Below are positions 1-8,491 of a stretch of DNA of 64,000 bases, one piece after another. The position numbers were made by a program, and so were the translations under genes. The notes below the pieces were generated by a model. That model worked only from the letters and a program-made list of their open reading frames with translations, was not told the DNA's origin and ran no database searches. The DNA comes from Thermocrispum agreste DSM 44070 (lineage in GTDB: Bacteria; Actinomycetota; Actinomycetes; Mycobacteriales; Pseudonocardiaceae), in assembly GCF_000427905.1 (NCBI RefSeq), contig NZ_KE386604.1, positions 1 through 64,000 on the forward strand, read 5' to 3'. Every line of letters starts with the position of its first letter. Position 1 is the stretch's first letter.

Positions 1-572
1 CCGCCTTGGTCGTAGCCGGGCTGGCCGTAGCCGCCCTGGTCGTACCCGGGCTGGCTCTGTCCGTAGCCGTACTGGCCATGCTGGCCGTACGGGTCGGCCG
101 GGTCGTATTGGCCGTAGCCGGGGGGCTGACTCATTACTCGGTCTCCTGCGTTGCCGGGTCTAGCTGACTGTGCTGACTGTCCCTCGTTCTTCCTCTGCAC
201 GTCGGGGTTCACGGAGGAACGTGTCCGGAACTGACCGGTGTGCAGCGCGTCATCGCGTTCAAGCGAGACTACGACGTCACCATAAGTGTCCCAACCGTGC
301 TCCGCGAGATGCTCCGCGACGGCATTGGCCAGCGCGGTCGTGACACGCTGCTCATCACCTGCCATCTGGTCGTGATCGGAGGGGCCCAAGGACACAATGT
401 AATGATTCGGCGCGAGTTGTCGACCGCCCGCGAGCTCGCGGATGTTGTCCTCGGCCTCTCGCTCCAGCGCGTGGGCAACCTCCTGGGTGACGACTCTTCC
501 GCCGAACAGCCGGGCGAAGGTGTTTCCGACGAGGCGCTCAAGTCGCCGGTCAAAGCGCTCGACGCGGCCCAC
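1..572 (-). CDS. fhaA: FhaA-type protein: DUF3662 N-terminal domain plus Gly/Tyr/Gln linker (3' end outside window)
   Basis: The visible 190 codons begin at a GTG preceded by an AAGGAGG Shine-Dalgarno about 9 nt upstream. The protein starts MGRVERFDRRLERLVGNTFA and continues through FGGRVVTQEVAHALERE, the hallmark of the DUF3662 domain found at the N-terminus of mycobacterial FhaA. Residues about 118-146 form a polar bridge. A low-complexity linker rich in PGYGQ and PGYDQGG units follows and runs off the window edge. In the family this linker leads to a C-terminal FHA domain that binds phosphothreonine and connects the kinases PknA/PknB to cell-wall synthesis; that domain is not visible here. 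An internal ATG at position 134 (MSQPPGYGQ) is in the same frame and is not a separate start. A tRNA-Leu gene lies upstream, as in mycobacteria, where fhaA heads the fhaA-fhaB-pstP-rodA-pbpA-pknA-pknB operon. That operon is expected to the left. Confidence 0.9.
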   Translation of the reverse strand, partial: MGRVERFDRRLERLVGNTFARLFGGRVVTQEVAHALEREAEDNIRELAGGRQLAPNHYIVSLGPSDHDQMAGDEQRVTTALANAVAEHLAEHGWDTYGDVVVSLERDDALHTGQFRTRSSVNPDVQRKNEGQSAQSARPGNAGDRVMSQPPGYGQYDPADPYGQHGQYGYGQSQPGYDQGGYGQPGYDQG

Positions 573-826
573 CGACTAGCCCTCCTTCACACCTTCTCCT
601 CAACCACCTGATGGTATCCGTCGTCCCGGTCACCGGCAGCCGACGTGGGAAGACTTCACGCCTCCAGTGACCCGTACGGCCGGGGTCCTCGCCCCCGCCG
701 ACGGTGCCTGGACCTTGCCCGGGCATCGGCCTGGACCAGGCGAGGGACGGTCCTCACACCACTATGACCGCCCCGCTGTGCGGGGCCGAAACGGCACCGG
801 TTAAGCTATGCAGGCATTCGTTGCTC

Positions 827-912
827 GGGCGAGTGGCGGAATGGCAGACGCGCACGGTTCAGGTCCGTGTGTCCGAAAGGACGTGAGGGTTCAACTCCCT
901 CCTCGCCCACCA
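827..912 (+). tRNA. tRNA-Leu (anticodon CAG)
   Basis: The acceptor stem GGGCGAG pairs with CTCGCCC, followed by discriminator A and an encoded CCA end. The anticodon loop TTCAGGT sits on the stem CACGG/CCGTG, giving anticodon CAG. A long variable arm marks a class II tRNA, and the T-arm GAGGGTTCAACTCCCTC is complete. A strong intrinsic terminator follows 12 nt downstream. Confidence 0.95.
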
Positions 913-924
913 CAGAGGCCGAGG

Positions 925-955
925 AACCCGGTACAGGTGCTGTACCGGGTTTTTT
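925..955 (+). terminator. Intrinsic terminator of tRNA-Leu
   Basis: AACCCGGTACAG and CTGTACCGGGTT form a perfect 12-bp stem with a 3-nt GTG loop, running straight into a tract of six T. Its position just behind the tRNA 3' end makes it the tRNA terminator. Confidence 0.92.
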
Positions 956-1150
956 CGTGCCCGAAGGGCCGGGGTCGTGCGGGACCAGGGCGGCTCACCT
1001 CAGCTGTCCACGATGTCGTGCCCGATGGACCGGGTCGCGCCGTGATGATTGTCACCGCGACTGAGACCGTGGTCCGTGGCACGTCCGCTGCGGGTGCCTG
1101 GTGCTCCGGGGGGGGGCAGCGCGCTTTCGTCCCCTGTCCGCGTTTGATCA

Positions 1151-1190
1151 GGGTGGCCGTACTCGCATCGGCCACCCGCGTTAATGCGAG
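1151..1190. other. Possible H-type pseudoknot in the 956-1327 intergenic region
   Basis: The 372-bp space between the tRNA terminator and the next gene holds no coding region that I can support. Within it, GGGTGGCCG (1151-1159) pairs perfectly with CGGCCACCC (1169-1177). The loop of that stem contains CTCGCAT (1162-1168), which pairs perfectly with ATGCGAG (1184-1190). The two stems interlock in pseudoknot geometry. Function and transcribed strand are unknown; the element lies 138 nt upstream of the hydrolase start codon. Confidence 0.4.
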
Positions 1191-1327
1191 TGGAGCCGGA
1201 CGTGCGCTCGGACGGCCTCTTGTGACGGCAATGGCTCCATTCGGTTCGGGTGCGGCTTCCCGTCGCTGCTGATGTGGGCGAAGATCGCCGCGGTAAGTTG
1301 CCCCGCCGATCAGTGGAGGAGCTGCCC

Positions 1328-2083
1328 ATGGCCACCAGCGGACGTCGCATCGAGATCACCACCGCCGACGGCACCGCCGAGGCATACCTGTCCCATCCGG
1401 AAGGCGGGACGTACCCGGGGGTGATCCTCTTCATGGACGCCATCGGTCTCCGGCCGCAGATCGAGTTGATGGCCGACCGCATCGCCGGTTGGGGGTACGT
1501 GGTGCTCGCGCCCAATGTCTTCTATCGGCACGGGCGGGCGGCCGATCTGGCCCCAAAGGGCGACCTTCGCCGGCCGGGCGAGCGCGAGCGGTTCATGCCT
1601 GCCGTGCTTCGGCTGGTCGAGCAGCACACGCCGGACAGGGCGGCGCGGGATTTCGAGGCGTATCTGGCAGCGCTTCGCGACGTCGAGCACGTCCGGCCCG
1701 GTCCCATCGGAACGGTCGGATACTGCATGGGCGGCCGGTTGGCGCTGCGCGCCGCAGCGCAGGCTCCGGACGATGTGGCCGCAGTCGGCATGTTTCACGT
1801 CGGTGGTCTGGTGACCGACGACGAGGACAGCGCCCATCTGTGCATCCCGCACGTGCGCGCCGAGGTGCTCGCGGGGTATGCCGACCAGGACGGGTCCATG
1901 CCGCAGGAGGCGATCGAGAAGGTCGCGGCCGACATGGCGGCGGCCGGAGTCCGCTATTCCGGTGCGGTCTACTCGGGCGCTCGGCACGGCTTCACCATGG
2001 CCGACACGTCGGTGTACGACGAGGCAGCGGCGGAACGCCACTACGAGGAATTGCAGGCGCTGTTCCGGCGGACACTCGGCTGA
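1328..2083 (+). CDS. Dienelactone hydrolase family alpha/beta-hydrolase
   Basis: This 251-aa protein is the usual length for dienelactone hydrolases. The start is the ATG 7 nt after GGAGGAG; longer in-frame extensions upstream lack family similarity. The catalytic triad is readable: Cys in GYCMGGR (about residue 133), Asp in GYADQDGSMP, and His in GARHGFTM near the C-terminus. LFMDAIGLRPQIELMADRIA is the typical early strand-helix of the family. Dienelactone hydrolases open lactone rings in aromatic degradation, but many actinobacterial members have unknown substrates and no other catabolic gene is adjacent. The enzyme is expected in the cytoplasm, since no signal peptide is seen. It is convergent with the lyase genes across a repeat-rich spacer. 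Confidence 0.88.
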   Translation: MATSGRRIEITTADGTAEAYLSHPEGGTYPGVILFMDAIGLRPQIELMADRIAGWGYVVLAPNVFYRHGRAADLAPKGDLRRPGERERFMPAVLRLVEQHTPDRAARDFEAYLAALRDVEHVRPGPIGTVGYCMGGRLALRAAAQAPDDVAAVGMFHVGGLVTDDEDSAHLCIPHVRAEVLAGYADQDGSMPQEAIEKVAADMAAAGVRYSGAVYSGARHGFTMADTSVYDEAAAERHYEELQALFRRTLG

Positions 2084-2806
2084 CATCGGTACGGGCGATG
2101 CTCGCGGTCATCGCTGTCGCCGCGACCTGTCGCTCGGAGTTGCCGGTGCCCGTCGCTGTGGCCTTCGCCGATGGTGCGCACGATGACGACTCCACACCGA
2201 GCCGGAGCGGTGCGCGGACCCTGGTGTCGGACCGGAGCGTACGACCGGCACCACGCCGTCGGGCCGGAAGCGGGACGGGCACTGCTGTTGGACCGTCACC
2301 GTGTCAGTTCCGAGGTCAGTTCCGAGCAGGAGCGGTGTGGGGACCCTGGTGTCGGGCTGAGTGCAGGGCGGACACCACTGCCGGGCTGGGGGGCAGGGCG
2401 GGCGCTGCTGCTGGGCCGAAGCGCTGGACCGTGACTTCGGCTGCACGCTCACCCGTCCCACGGTCTTGCTCCGACGACGTCGCCGCCGGCGCCCGGTCCG
2501 ACTGGTCCAACTGACAGTTGAGCCGCCGCACAACCGCCGGGCCGAGCGCTGGAAGGCCAGTGCGCCATTGCCGAGCCGAGTGCAGGCTTCCGAGTTCGAT
2601 CACGTCGTGCACGACGGTCCTTGGTCGAGCGGCCGATGCGCCGTGGCCTGCTCACCGACATCGGTTTTGGGGCGACGGGCGGGACCGTCCCACTTCCGAG
2701 CCGGGGTGCAGGTCGACGCCACGCCAGGCCCGAGCGCTGGACCGCCGACGCTGCCGGGTCCGGGTGTTGGGCCGTCGCCGCCACTTCGGGCCCGGGCGCT
2801 GGGCCG
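2084..2806. repeat. Repeat-rich convergent intergenic region
   Basis: No credible gene is seen in these 723 bp between two convergent genes. A 26-bp direct repeat occurs at 2205-2230 and 2330-2355 (24 of 26 identical, core GGACCCTGGTGTCGG). A degenerate motif close to GGGCCGAGCGCTGGACCGT recurs at 2413-2432, 2539-2557, 2727-2745 and 2788-2808. Several open frames span the region, but their composition (Arg/Pro/Ala shuffles) is that of non-coding GC-rich DNA. Confidence 0.55.
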
Positions 2807-3745
2807 TCAGTCCGCTCGCTGGGTGATGGCCTCGTGCAGCGCAAGGATGCGGCGCGCGTTGTCGACGTGCAGGTTCTCGATCATCCGCCCGTCGACTGTC
2901 ACGACACCCTTGCCCTCGGCCTGCGCGGCTTCGAAGGCGGCGATGACTTTCCTGGAGTACTCGACTTCCTCCTCCGACGGTGCGAACGCCTCGTTGCACG
3001 GTTCGATCTGCGACGGGTGGATCAGCGTCTTGCCGTCGAACCCCATCTGCCTGCCCTGCCGGCACTCCGCGGCGAATCCCTCGGCGTCCTTCACGTCGTT
3101 GAAGACGCCGTCCAGGATGGCCTTCCCGGTGGCCCTGGCCGCCAGGACGGCCGTGGACAGCGCGCCGAGCAGCGGTCCCCGGCCGGGCACGAACTCGGCG
3201 TGCAGCTCCTTGGCCAGGTCGTTGGTGCCCATCACCAGCACGGTGAGCCGGGGCGACGCGGCGGCGATCTCCTCGGCGTGCAGCACCGCGACCGGGGTCT
3301 CCAGCATCGCCCAGATCGTGGTGTGCTCCGGCGCCCCGTTCAGCTCCAGCGCCCGCTCGATGTTGTGCACCTGGGCGGCCGAGTTGATCTTCGGCACCAC
3401 GATGCCGTGCGGGCCGGCCTTGGCGGCCTCGCGCAGGTCGGCCTCGTGCCACTCGGTGTCCAACCCGTTGACCCGGATGGTGACCTCACGGGACCCGTAC
3501 TCGCCGGAGGCAGCCGCGGCGCACACTCGCTCCCGCGCCTCTTCCTTGGCGTCCGGCGCCACCGCGTCTTCCAAGTCGAGGATCAGGGCATCCGCGGGCA
3601 GCGTCTTGGCCTTCTCCAGCGCACGCGCGTTGGCACCCGGCATGTAGAGCACCGACCGGCGCGGGCGGATCGACTGTCCGCTGTTTCGCTCCGCATCCCC
3701 GGTCTGCACCGGCTGCCCCGTCGTCCTCTCCGTCGCTTCGGTCAC
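2807..3745 (-). CDS. HpcH/HpaI aldolase / citrate lyase beta-subunit-like CoA-ester lyase
   Basis: This 312-aa TIM-barrel lyase starts at a GTG overlapping the stop of the upstream gene (GTGA), with AAGGAGG 9 nt before it. Recognisable elements are [20 protein letters not shown] near the start, [20 protein letters not shown] (acidic metal-binding strand), [23 protein letters not shown], the [20 protein letters not shown] strand, and [23 protein letters not shown] near the C-terminus. These are the signatures of CitE-like enzymes, which cleave or form (S)-citramalyl-, malyl- or related CoA esters with Mg2+. The exact substrate cannot be read. It is translationally coupled to the second lyase gene, suggesting related pathways or a heteromeric enzyme. 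Alpha and gamma citrate lyase subunits are absent, so classical citrate lyase is unlikely. Confidence 0.88.
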   Translation of the reverse strand: MTEATERTTGQPVQTGDAERNSGQSIRPRRSVLYMPGANARALEKAKTLPADALILDLEDAVAPDAKEEARERVCAAAASGEYGSREVTIRVNGLDTEWHEADLREAAKAGPHGIVVPKINSAAQVHNIERALELNGAPEHTTIWAMLETPVAVLHAEEIAAASPRLTVLVMGTNDLAKELHAEFVPGRGPLLGALSTAVLAARATGKAILDGVFNDVKDAEGFAAECRQGRQMGFDGKTLIHPSQIEPCNEAFAPSEEEVEYSRKVIAAFEAAQAEGKGVVTVDGRMIENLHVDNARRILALHEAITQRAD

Positions 3746-4827
3746 TGCCCCAGTGCCTCCTTGGTCGCCGCGTCGTAAGCGGCCTTCAGTTCCGGATCCC
3801 GTGCGGCCAGCTGGTCGGCCAGATCGGCGACCACCTTGCACTGCTTGAACGTGGCGTCGTCCTGCATCTTGCCGTCGATCATCACCGCCCCGGTGCCGTC
3901 CCCCATGGCGGCGATGACCCGGCGCGCCCATGCCACGTCCTTGGGATCCGGGGAGAACACCTTCTTGGCGATTTCGATCTGCACCGGGTGCAGGCTCCAC
4001 GCCCCGACGCAGCCGAGCAGGAAGGCGTTGCGGAACTGGTCTTCACAGCCGACGACGTCCCGGATGTCCCCGTACGGACCGTAGTACGGCAGGATCCCGT
4101 GCATCGCACAGGCATCGACCATGCGCGCCACGGTGTAGTGCCAGAGATCCTGCTGGGCGGTGGTGCGGCCCTCGTGCAAGTCGTCCGACACCGGGTCGGT
4201 GCGCACCAGGTAGCCGGGGTGCCCGCCGCCGACCCGGGTGGTCTTCATCCGGCGGCTGGCGGCCAGGTCCGCCGGGCCGAGCGAGATGCCCTGCATGCGG
4301 GGGCTGGCGCCGGCGATCTCCTCGACGTTGGCCACCCCGCTGGCGGTCTCCAGGATCGCGTGCACCAGCAGCGGCTTGGTCAGTCCGGCGCGCGCCTCCA
4401 GCTGGGCCAGCAGCCGGTCCACGTAGTGGATGTCCTGCGGACCCTCCACCTTCGGGACCATGATCACGTCGAGCTTGTCGCCGATCTCGGTCACCAGCGT
4501 GATCAGGTCGTCCAGTACCCACGGCGAGTCGAGGCTGTTCACCCTGGTCCACAGCTGGGTCCCGCCCATGTCGGTCGACTTGGCCACCTCGACCAGGCCC
4601 GCCCGCGCGGCCTCCTTCCGGTCCGCCGCGACCGCGTCCTCCAGGTTGCCGAGCAGGACGTCCACCTTCGGTACCAGGTCCGGGACCTTGGCCCGCATCT
4701 TCTCGTTGCTCGGGTCGAAGAAGTGGATCATGCGGGAGGGCCGGAACGGGATCTCCCGCAGCGGCTCGGGGGCTCCGATGGCCAGGGGAGCGAAGAAGTC
4801 CTTCGGCGAACGCAATGCGACCTCCAT
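3742..4827 (-). CDS. HpcH/HpaI aldolase family protein, malyl-CoA lyase-like
   Basis: The likely protein is 361 aa from ATG 4827. An in-frame ATG further upstream would add about 13 residues, and neither start has a strong ribosome site. Motifs include [40 protein letters not shown] (Mg2+-binding acidic residues), [77 protein letters not shown], and [20 protein letters not shown]. This pattern fits the malyl-CoA/beta-methylmalyl-CoA lyase branch (Mcl), which is longer than CitE. It overlaps the following CitE-like gene by 4 bp. Together the two may act in acyl-CoA assimilation or itaconate/citramalyl-CoA turnover. This is inference; no other pathway gene is adjacent. Confidence 0.85.
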   Translation of the reverse strand: MEVALRSPKDFFAPLAIGAPEPLREIPFRPSRMIHFFDPSNEKMRAKVPDLVPKVDVLLGNLEDAVAADRKEAARAGLVEVAKSTDMGGTQLWTRVNSLDSPWVLDDLITLVTEIGDKLDVIMVPKVEGPQDIHYVDRLLAQLEARAGLTKPLLVHAILETASGVANVEEIAGASPRMQGISLGPADLAASRRMKTTRVGGGHPGYLVRTDPVSDDLHEGRTTAQQDLWHYTVARMVDACAMHGILPYYGPYGDIRDVVGCEDQFRNAFLLGCVGAWSLHPVQIEIAKKVFSPDPKDVAWARRVIAAMGDGTGAVMIDGKMQDDATFKQCKVVADLADQLAARDPELKAAYDAATKEALGQ

Positions 4828-5548
4828 GTCTGTGGCTTCGCCGGCCGGGCCGGGCGTGACCACCATAAGTCCGGCCGAGCCCGACGACCGAGAGTTCGGC
4901 GGCCAGGGGTGACAAACGCCTCGTATGCGCCTGATCGATCCAGAAAGCGCTGGTGGGGGCACGGCGGAAGCTGGCGGAGAACCGCAGCGGCGGTCGCGGG
5001 TTTGGAGCGGAGGGTGGAGGGGGCTGTGGAGGCGGGCAGGCTCTGAGGGGCTGCTGTGGACATTGAGGGCCCTGGGCGAGGCCGTGGACGCGGGGCGGGT
5101 CAGGCGGGAGATGCCGTCCGGAGGGCAGGCGAGAGATGCGGTCCGGAGGGCAGCGCGGCGCCGACGCGGGCCGGGCCGTCGCGACAAGCGCCGCCGGCCT
5201 ACCGGATCGTGTCGGCACCCCGCTCGACGTGGGTGAGTGGCAAGTCCCGGATCGTGCCGACTGCCGGTCATCGCTGGTGACGGAGCGTGTCGGTTGTCCT
5301 CCCTTCACCGTGGTGCTCACCCTTACGGCCGCACCGTTGGACCGAAGATTTTCTGCCGTCCGTCGACCGGTTACCGACGCATCGATGCCGTCAATCGCAC
5401 GCGTGCGGCTGGAGGGCAGACGAGCACGGGGCGGGCTTGGTACCCAAGGTGCTGGGTCGCTTTCACGGCGGCGCCACGAACATCACCGGGAGTAACCCGG
5501 GCCCGGCGCGAACGTCGGGAGGGCACGTTCGTACAGAGAGGTGGCCTC
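4828..5548. other. Intergenic region between divergent genes, no gene seen
   Basis: These 721 bp separate the minus-strand lyase pair from a plus-strand gene starting at 5549. All open frames have the shuffled Arg/Pro/Ala composition of GC-rich non-coding DNA, and none has a good ribosome site with a recognisable domain. The region should hold both divergent promoters, but I cannot point to convincing -35/-10 pairs. Confidence 0.4.
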
Positions 5549-6199
5549 GTGCAGGTTCCCCAGGGACGCACCAGTTCAGACCCGCAAGAGCTTGCCGCGC
5601 GTCGTCGCCGTCGGCCCGCGCCGATCGGCGCCCCTGGGCCGCTGCCGACCGAACGCATCGATCTTGCCGCGGCCGCCGCCGAGCAGCTCGGCTGGGACGG
5701 TGTGGTGCTGCCGGAAGCCAACCTGTTCGGCCGCCGCGTCCACCTCATTGCCCGGCTGCGCACCGACGTGCACGCCGAACGCATCGCCACGGGCGTCGGC
5801 CCGGTCACCGACCGCGCCACCGTGGCGACCTGGATCTGGCCGGAGCTCGAGCGCACCGCGCCCGCGCCCGCGGTGGACGTCGTCGGCGCCGTCGCGGTGG
5901 CCCGGCACTGGCGGACGGCGCTGGCCTGGACGGTGCCGCTCACCCGCTACTTCCCGACCGCCGTCGTGCTGCCCTCCGCGACGCTGATGACTCACGACTA
6001 CGTGAACAACTGCCTGCCGCGCGCCCGGGCGTACGGGATCGCGGTGCTGTCGGTCGACGAGTCCGCCGAGGTGCACCGGGACCTGGCGGGCGACAGCGGC
6101 CGGATCGTGCCGGCCAGCGACGCCAACAGCAGGTGGATCGACGAGGTGGCCTACGACCAGTTGTTGACCACCGCCGAAGTCTCTGCTTGCGTGAAGTAG
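5549..6199 (+). CDS. Conserved hypothetical protein
   Basis: The frame from GTG 5549, with AGAGAGG about 8 nt upstream, encodes 216 aa. I do not recognise the family. The protein has no signal peptide or membrane segment. Readable stretches such as LAAAAAEQLGWDGVVLPEA, DRATVATWIWPELERTAP, and YFPTAVVLPSATLMTHDYVN have normal actinobacterial codon bias and protein-like composition, in contrast to the region upstream. Its stop TAG shares its last base with the GTG of the next gene, so the two form an operon with probable translational coupling. The function may therefore relate to the Rossmann-fold neighbour. Confidence 0.65.
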   Translation: MQVPQGRTSSDPQELAARRRRRPAPIGAPGPLPTERIDLAAAAAEQLGWDGVVLPEANLFGRRVHLIARLRTDVHAERIATGVGPVTDRATVATWIWPELERTAPAPAVDVVGAVAVARHWRTALAWTVPLTRYFPTAVVLPSATLMTHDYVNNCLPRARAYGIAVLSVDESAEVHRDLAGDSGRIVPASDANSRWIDEVAYDQLLTTAEVSACVK

Positions 6200-6855
6200 T
6201 GCGTGTAGTCATTGCCGGCGGGCACGGAAAAATCGCCCGCAAGCTGTCAGCTTTGCTTGTCGCCCGCGGGGACGAGGCCGTGGGCATCATCCGCAATCCC
6301 GATCACGCCGACGATCTGTCCGGCGCGCAGCCGGTGGTGCTCGACCTGGAGGCGGCGTCGGTGGAAGACGTGGCCGACGCGGTGCGTGGCGCGGACGCGG
6401 CGGTGTTCGCCGCGGGAGCAGGCCCGGGAAGCGGCGCCGCGCGCAAGGACACCGTGGATCGAGCCGCCGCGGTGCTGTTCGCCGAGGCGTGCGAGCTCGC
6501 CGGGGTGCGGCGACACGTACAAATCAGTGCGATGGGCCTGGAGCGTGCCAGCCAACCGGACGTGGTCGGAGAGGTCTTCGCCGCGTATCTGACGGCCAAG
6601 GCGGCCGCGGAGGAGGACCTGCGCTCCCGCGATCTGGACTGGACGATCCTGCGCCCGGGCAGGCTCACCGACGACGAACCGATCGGAAAAGTGCACCTCG
6701 CCGAGTCCGTCGACTACGGCACCATTCCGCGCGCCGACGTCGCGGCGCTGCTGCTGGAGCTGCTGGACGAGCCGGGCACCACGCGGCAGACGCTGGAAGT
6801 GATCAGCGGTGATGTCGCCATCCCGCAGGCCGTGGCGGCGGTGGCGCGGGTCTGA
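6199..6855 (+). CDS. NAD(P)-binding Rossmann-fold protein (SDR/NmrA-like, YwnB/HSCARG type)
   Basis: The 218-aa protein starts at a GTG overlapping the preceding stop (TAGTG). The N-terminal RVVIAGGHGKIARKLSALLV contains the GxxGxxG dinucleotide-binding loop on the first beta strand. It is followed by RNPDHADDL and GADAAVFAAGAGPGSG, typical of atypical short-chain dehydrogenases that bind NAD(P)H and act as isomerase/epimerase-like enzymes or redox sensors. HVQISAMGLERA sits where classical enzymes carry catalytic Ser, and DWTILRPGRLTDD is the usual NmrA/atypical-SDR strand. The substrate is unknown. It ends 244 bp before the convergent oxidase gene. Confidence 0.82.
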   Translation: MRVVIAGGHGKIARKLSALLVARGDEAVGIIRNPDHADDLSGAQPVVLDLEAASVEDVADAVRGADAAVFAAGAGPGSGAARKDTVDRAAAVLFAEACELAGVRRHVQISAMGLERASQPDVVGEVFAAYLTAKAAAEEDLRSRDLDWTILRPGRLTDDEPIGKVHLAESVDYGTIPRADVAALLLELLDEPGTTRQTLEVISGDVAIPQAVAAVARV

Positions 6856-6879
6856 CCAGGCGACGACCTGGCCAATGAT

Positions 6880-6893
6880 TGCTCGATCGAGCA
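6880..6893. repeat. Perfect 14-bp palindrome between convergent genes (region 6856-7099)
   Basis: TGCTCGATCGAGCA is a perfect palindrome centred on GATC, 25 bp after the stop of the Rossmann-fold gene. It could act as a small hairpin or a protein-binding site. It lacks a T-tract, so it is not called a terminator. The rest of 6856-7099 shows nothing I can support. Confidence 0.35.
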
Positions 6894-7099
6894 TCGAACG
6901 CCCTCCTCAGCGGGCCGGGAACTGCCTGATCCGCCGAAGCGCCGCAGTGCGTGCAGTTGGACCCGGCCGTCATCCAGGAGCGCGTTTGGTGATCTGGCCG
7001 GGAAAGCGGTAGCCGGGCGGGTGTCGCGCCGGGCAGCGAAGCATCGCAGCACCGGACGGAGCCGCTCGGCACCGCTGGCCAGCTCGGGCGGCGCCGCGG

Positions 7100-8398
7100 T
7101 CAGCCGAGCACTCGCTCCAGGTAGGCGTTGCCGAAGCGACGTTCCGGGTCGAGGGCGTCCCGCACCGCGAGGAAGTCGTCGAACCTCGGATACCGGCTGC
7201 GCAGCATCGCGGCGTCCAGGCTGTGCATCTTCCCCCAGTGTGGCCGGCCACCGACGCTGTTCACGATCGATTCGAAGACCGCGAAGTACTCGTCGTACGG
7301 CATGCCCTGGAACTGGTGCACGGCGATGTAGCCGCTGGCCCGCTGGTATCCGGTCGACAGCCAGATGTCGTCCGGTGCCGCCACCCGAATCTCCACCGGG
7401 AACGCAACGGGGGTGGACAGTTTCGCCACCGCCTTCCGCAGCTCGGTGATCACGCCGACGACTTCCTCGCGTGGCACGGCGTATTCGGACTCGACGAAGC
7501 GCACGTCGCGCCTGGTCACGAAGACCCGGTGCGACACGTCGCTGTACCGGCGCTCGGACAGCACGTTCGTCATCACCCGCTGCGCCGGCTTGGTCAGCTT
7601 CGGAACCGCCCGCAGCGTCCGGCACACCGCGCCGAACAGCTGGTTCTCGATCAGGCCGTACTCGACGTACTGCCTGGCCTTGTTCAACGGCCGCGGCTGT
7701 TCGCCGGCGGGCAGCCGGTTGTTCCGCTTGATCAGCGTCTTGTCGCTGTGCGGAAACCAGTAGAACTCGAAGTGGTCGTTCGACCTGATCTCGTCGTCGA
7801 ACCGCTCCAGCACGGCATCCAGGCGGTCCGGCGCCTCCTGGGCAGCCAGCGCGAACGCAGGAACGCAGGTGATCGTGACCGTGCTGATGATGCCGAACGC
7901 GCCGAGGCCGACCCTGGCCGCGGCGAACAGCTCCGGGCGCTCGCTGGGTGAGCAGCGGACCACCGACCCGTCGGCGGTGACCAGCTCCAGCGCGGCGATC
8001 TGGGTGGCCAGCCCGCCGAACTTCGCGCCGGTGCCGTGAGTGCCGGTGGAGATCGCCCCGGAGATGGTCTGCTTGTCGATGTCGCCCATGTTCTCCATGG
8101 CCAGCCCCAGGGCGTCCAGGATGCGGTTCAGCTGGCGCAACGTCGTGCCCGCGCGCACGGTCACCTGCCGGGAGGCCATGTCGACGTCGACCACACCGGT
8201 GTACCGGCTCAGGTCCACCGCGTGGTCGTCGGTCGCGGCGATCGGCGTGAAGGAATGCCCGCTGCCCAACGGGCGGATGCGGCGCCCGGCGTTGGCGGCC
8301 GCTTTCACCGCGGTGACGATGCCGTCGAGATCCGATGGCCGGTGAACCACGCATGGCGCGGCCACGGCGGTCCCTGCCCAGTTCGACCACTGCCTCAT
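7100..8398 (-). CDS. D-arabinono-1,4-lactone oxidase-like FAD-linked oxidoreductase
   Basis: From ATG 8398 the protein has 432 aa; a GTG at 8431 would add 11 residues. The N-terminal half is a PCMH/VAO-type FAD-binding domain: RPSDLDGIVTAVKAA, then RRIRPLGSGHSFTPIAAT (flavin attachment and pyrophosphate loop, His in GSGHS), and ISGAISTGTHGTGAKFGGLA. The C-terminal half carries the ALO domain, including FEFYWFPHSDKTLIKRNNRL, PVEIRVAAPDDIWLSTGYQ, RPHWGKMHSL, and the terminal DPERRFGNAYLERVLG. Such enzymes oxidise sugar-1,4-lactones or alditols with O2. The substrate here is unknown. The gene is divergent from the alanine-racemase-fold gene, a pairing that suggests shared control. Confidence 0.9.
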   Translation of the reverse strand: MRQWSNWAGTAVAAPCVVHRPSDLDGIVTAVKAAANAGRRIRPLGSGHSFTPIAATDDHAVDLSRYTGVVDVDMASRQVTVRAGTTLRQLNRILDALGLAMENMGDIDKQTISGAISTGTHGTGAKFGGLATQIAALELVTADGSVVRCSPSERPELFAAARVGLGAFGIISTVTITCVPAFALAAQEAPDRLDAVLERFDDEIRSNDHFEFYWFPHSDKTLIKRNNRLPAGEQPRPLNKARQYVEYGLIENQLFGAVCRTLRAVPKLTKPAQRVMTNVLSERRYSDVSHRVFVTRRDVRFVESEYAVPREEVVGVITELRKAVAKLSTPVAFPVEIRVAAPDDIWLSTGYQRASGYIAVHQFQGMPYDEYFAVFESIVNSVGGRPHWGKMHSLDAAMLRSRYPRFDDFLAVRDALDPERRFGNAYLERVLG

Positions 8399-8478
8399 GG
8401 CTGTCCGCCTGCCTTCGGTGTCGGAGTGCACAGCCGGATCATACGCGAAAACCTTTCATGTATGGCCGTTCGAGCGGG

Positions 8479-8491
8479 TACGCTTTCGTCC
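8479..8491 (+). promoter_or_regulatory. Probable -10 element for a leaderless start at 8492
   Basis: TACGCT (8479-8484) lies 7 nt before ATG 8492, the spacing expected when the transcript begins at or next to the start codon. There is no Shine-Dalgarno before this ATG. No convincing -35 box is visible. Confidence 0.45.

Noticed and set aside
240-611. 123-aa plus-strand open frame at the left end
   Set aside because: It is antisense to the clear FhaA N-terminal domain, which has a strong ribosome site and family motifs.
6880-6893. Terminator between convergent genes
   Set aside because: Perfect palindrome but no T-tract; kept as a palindrome only.
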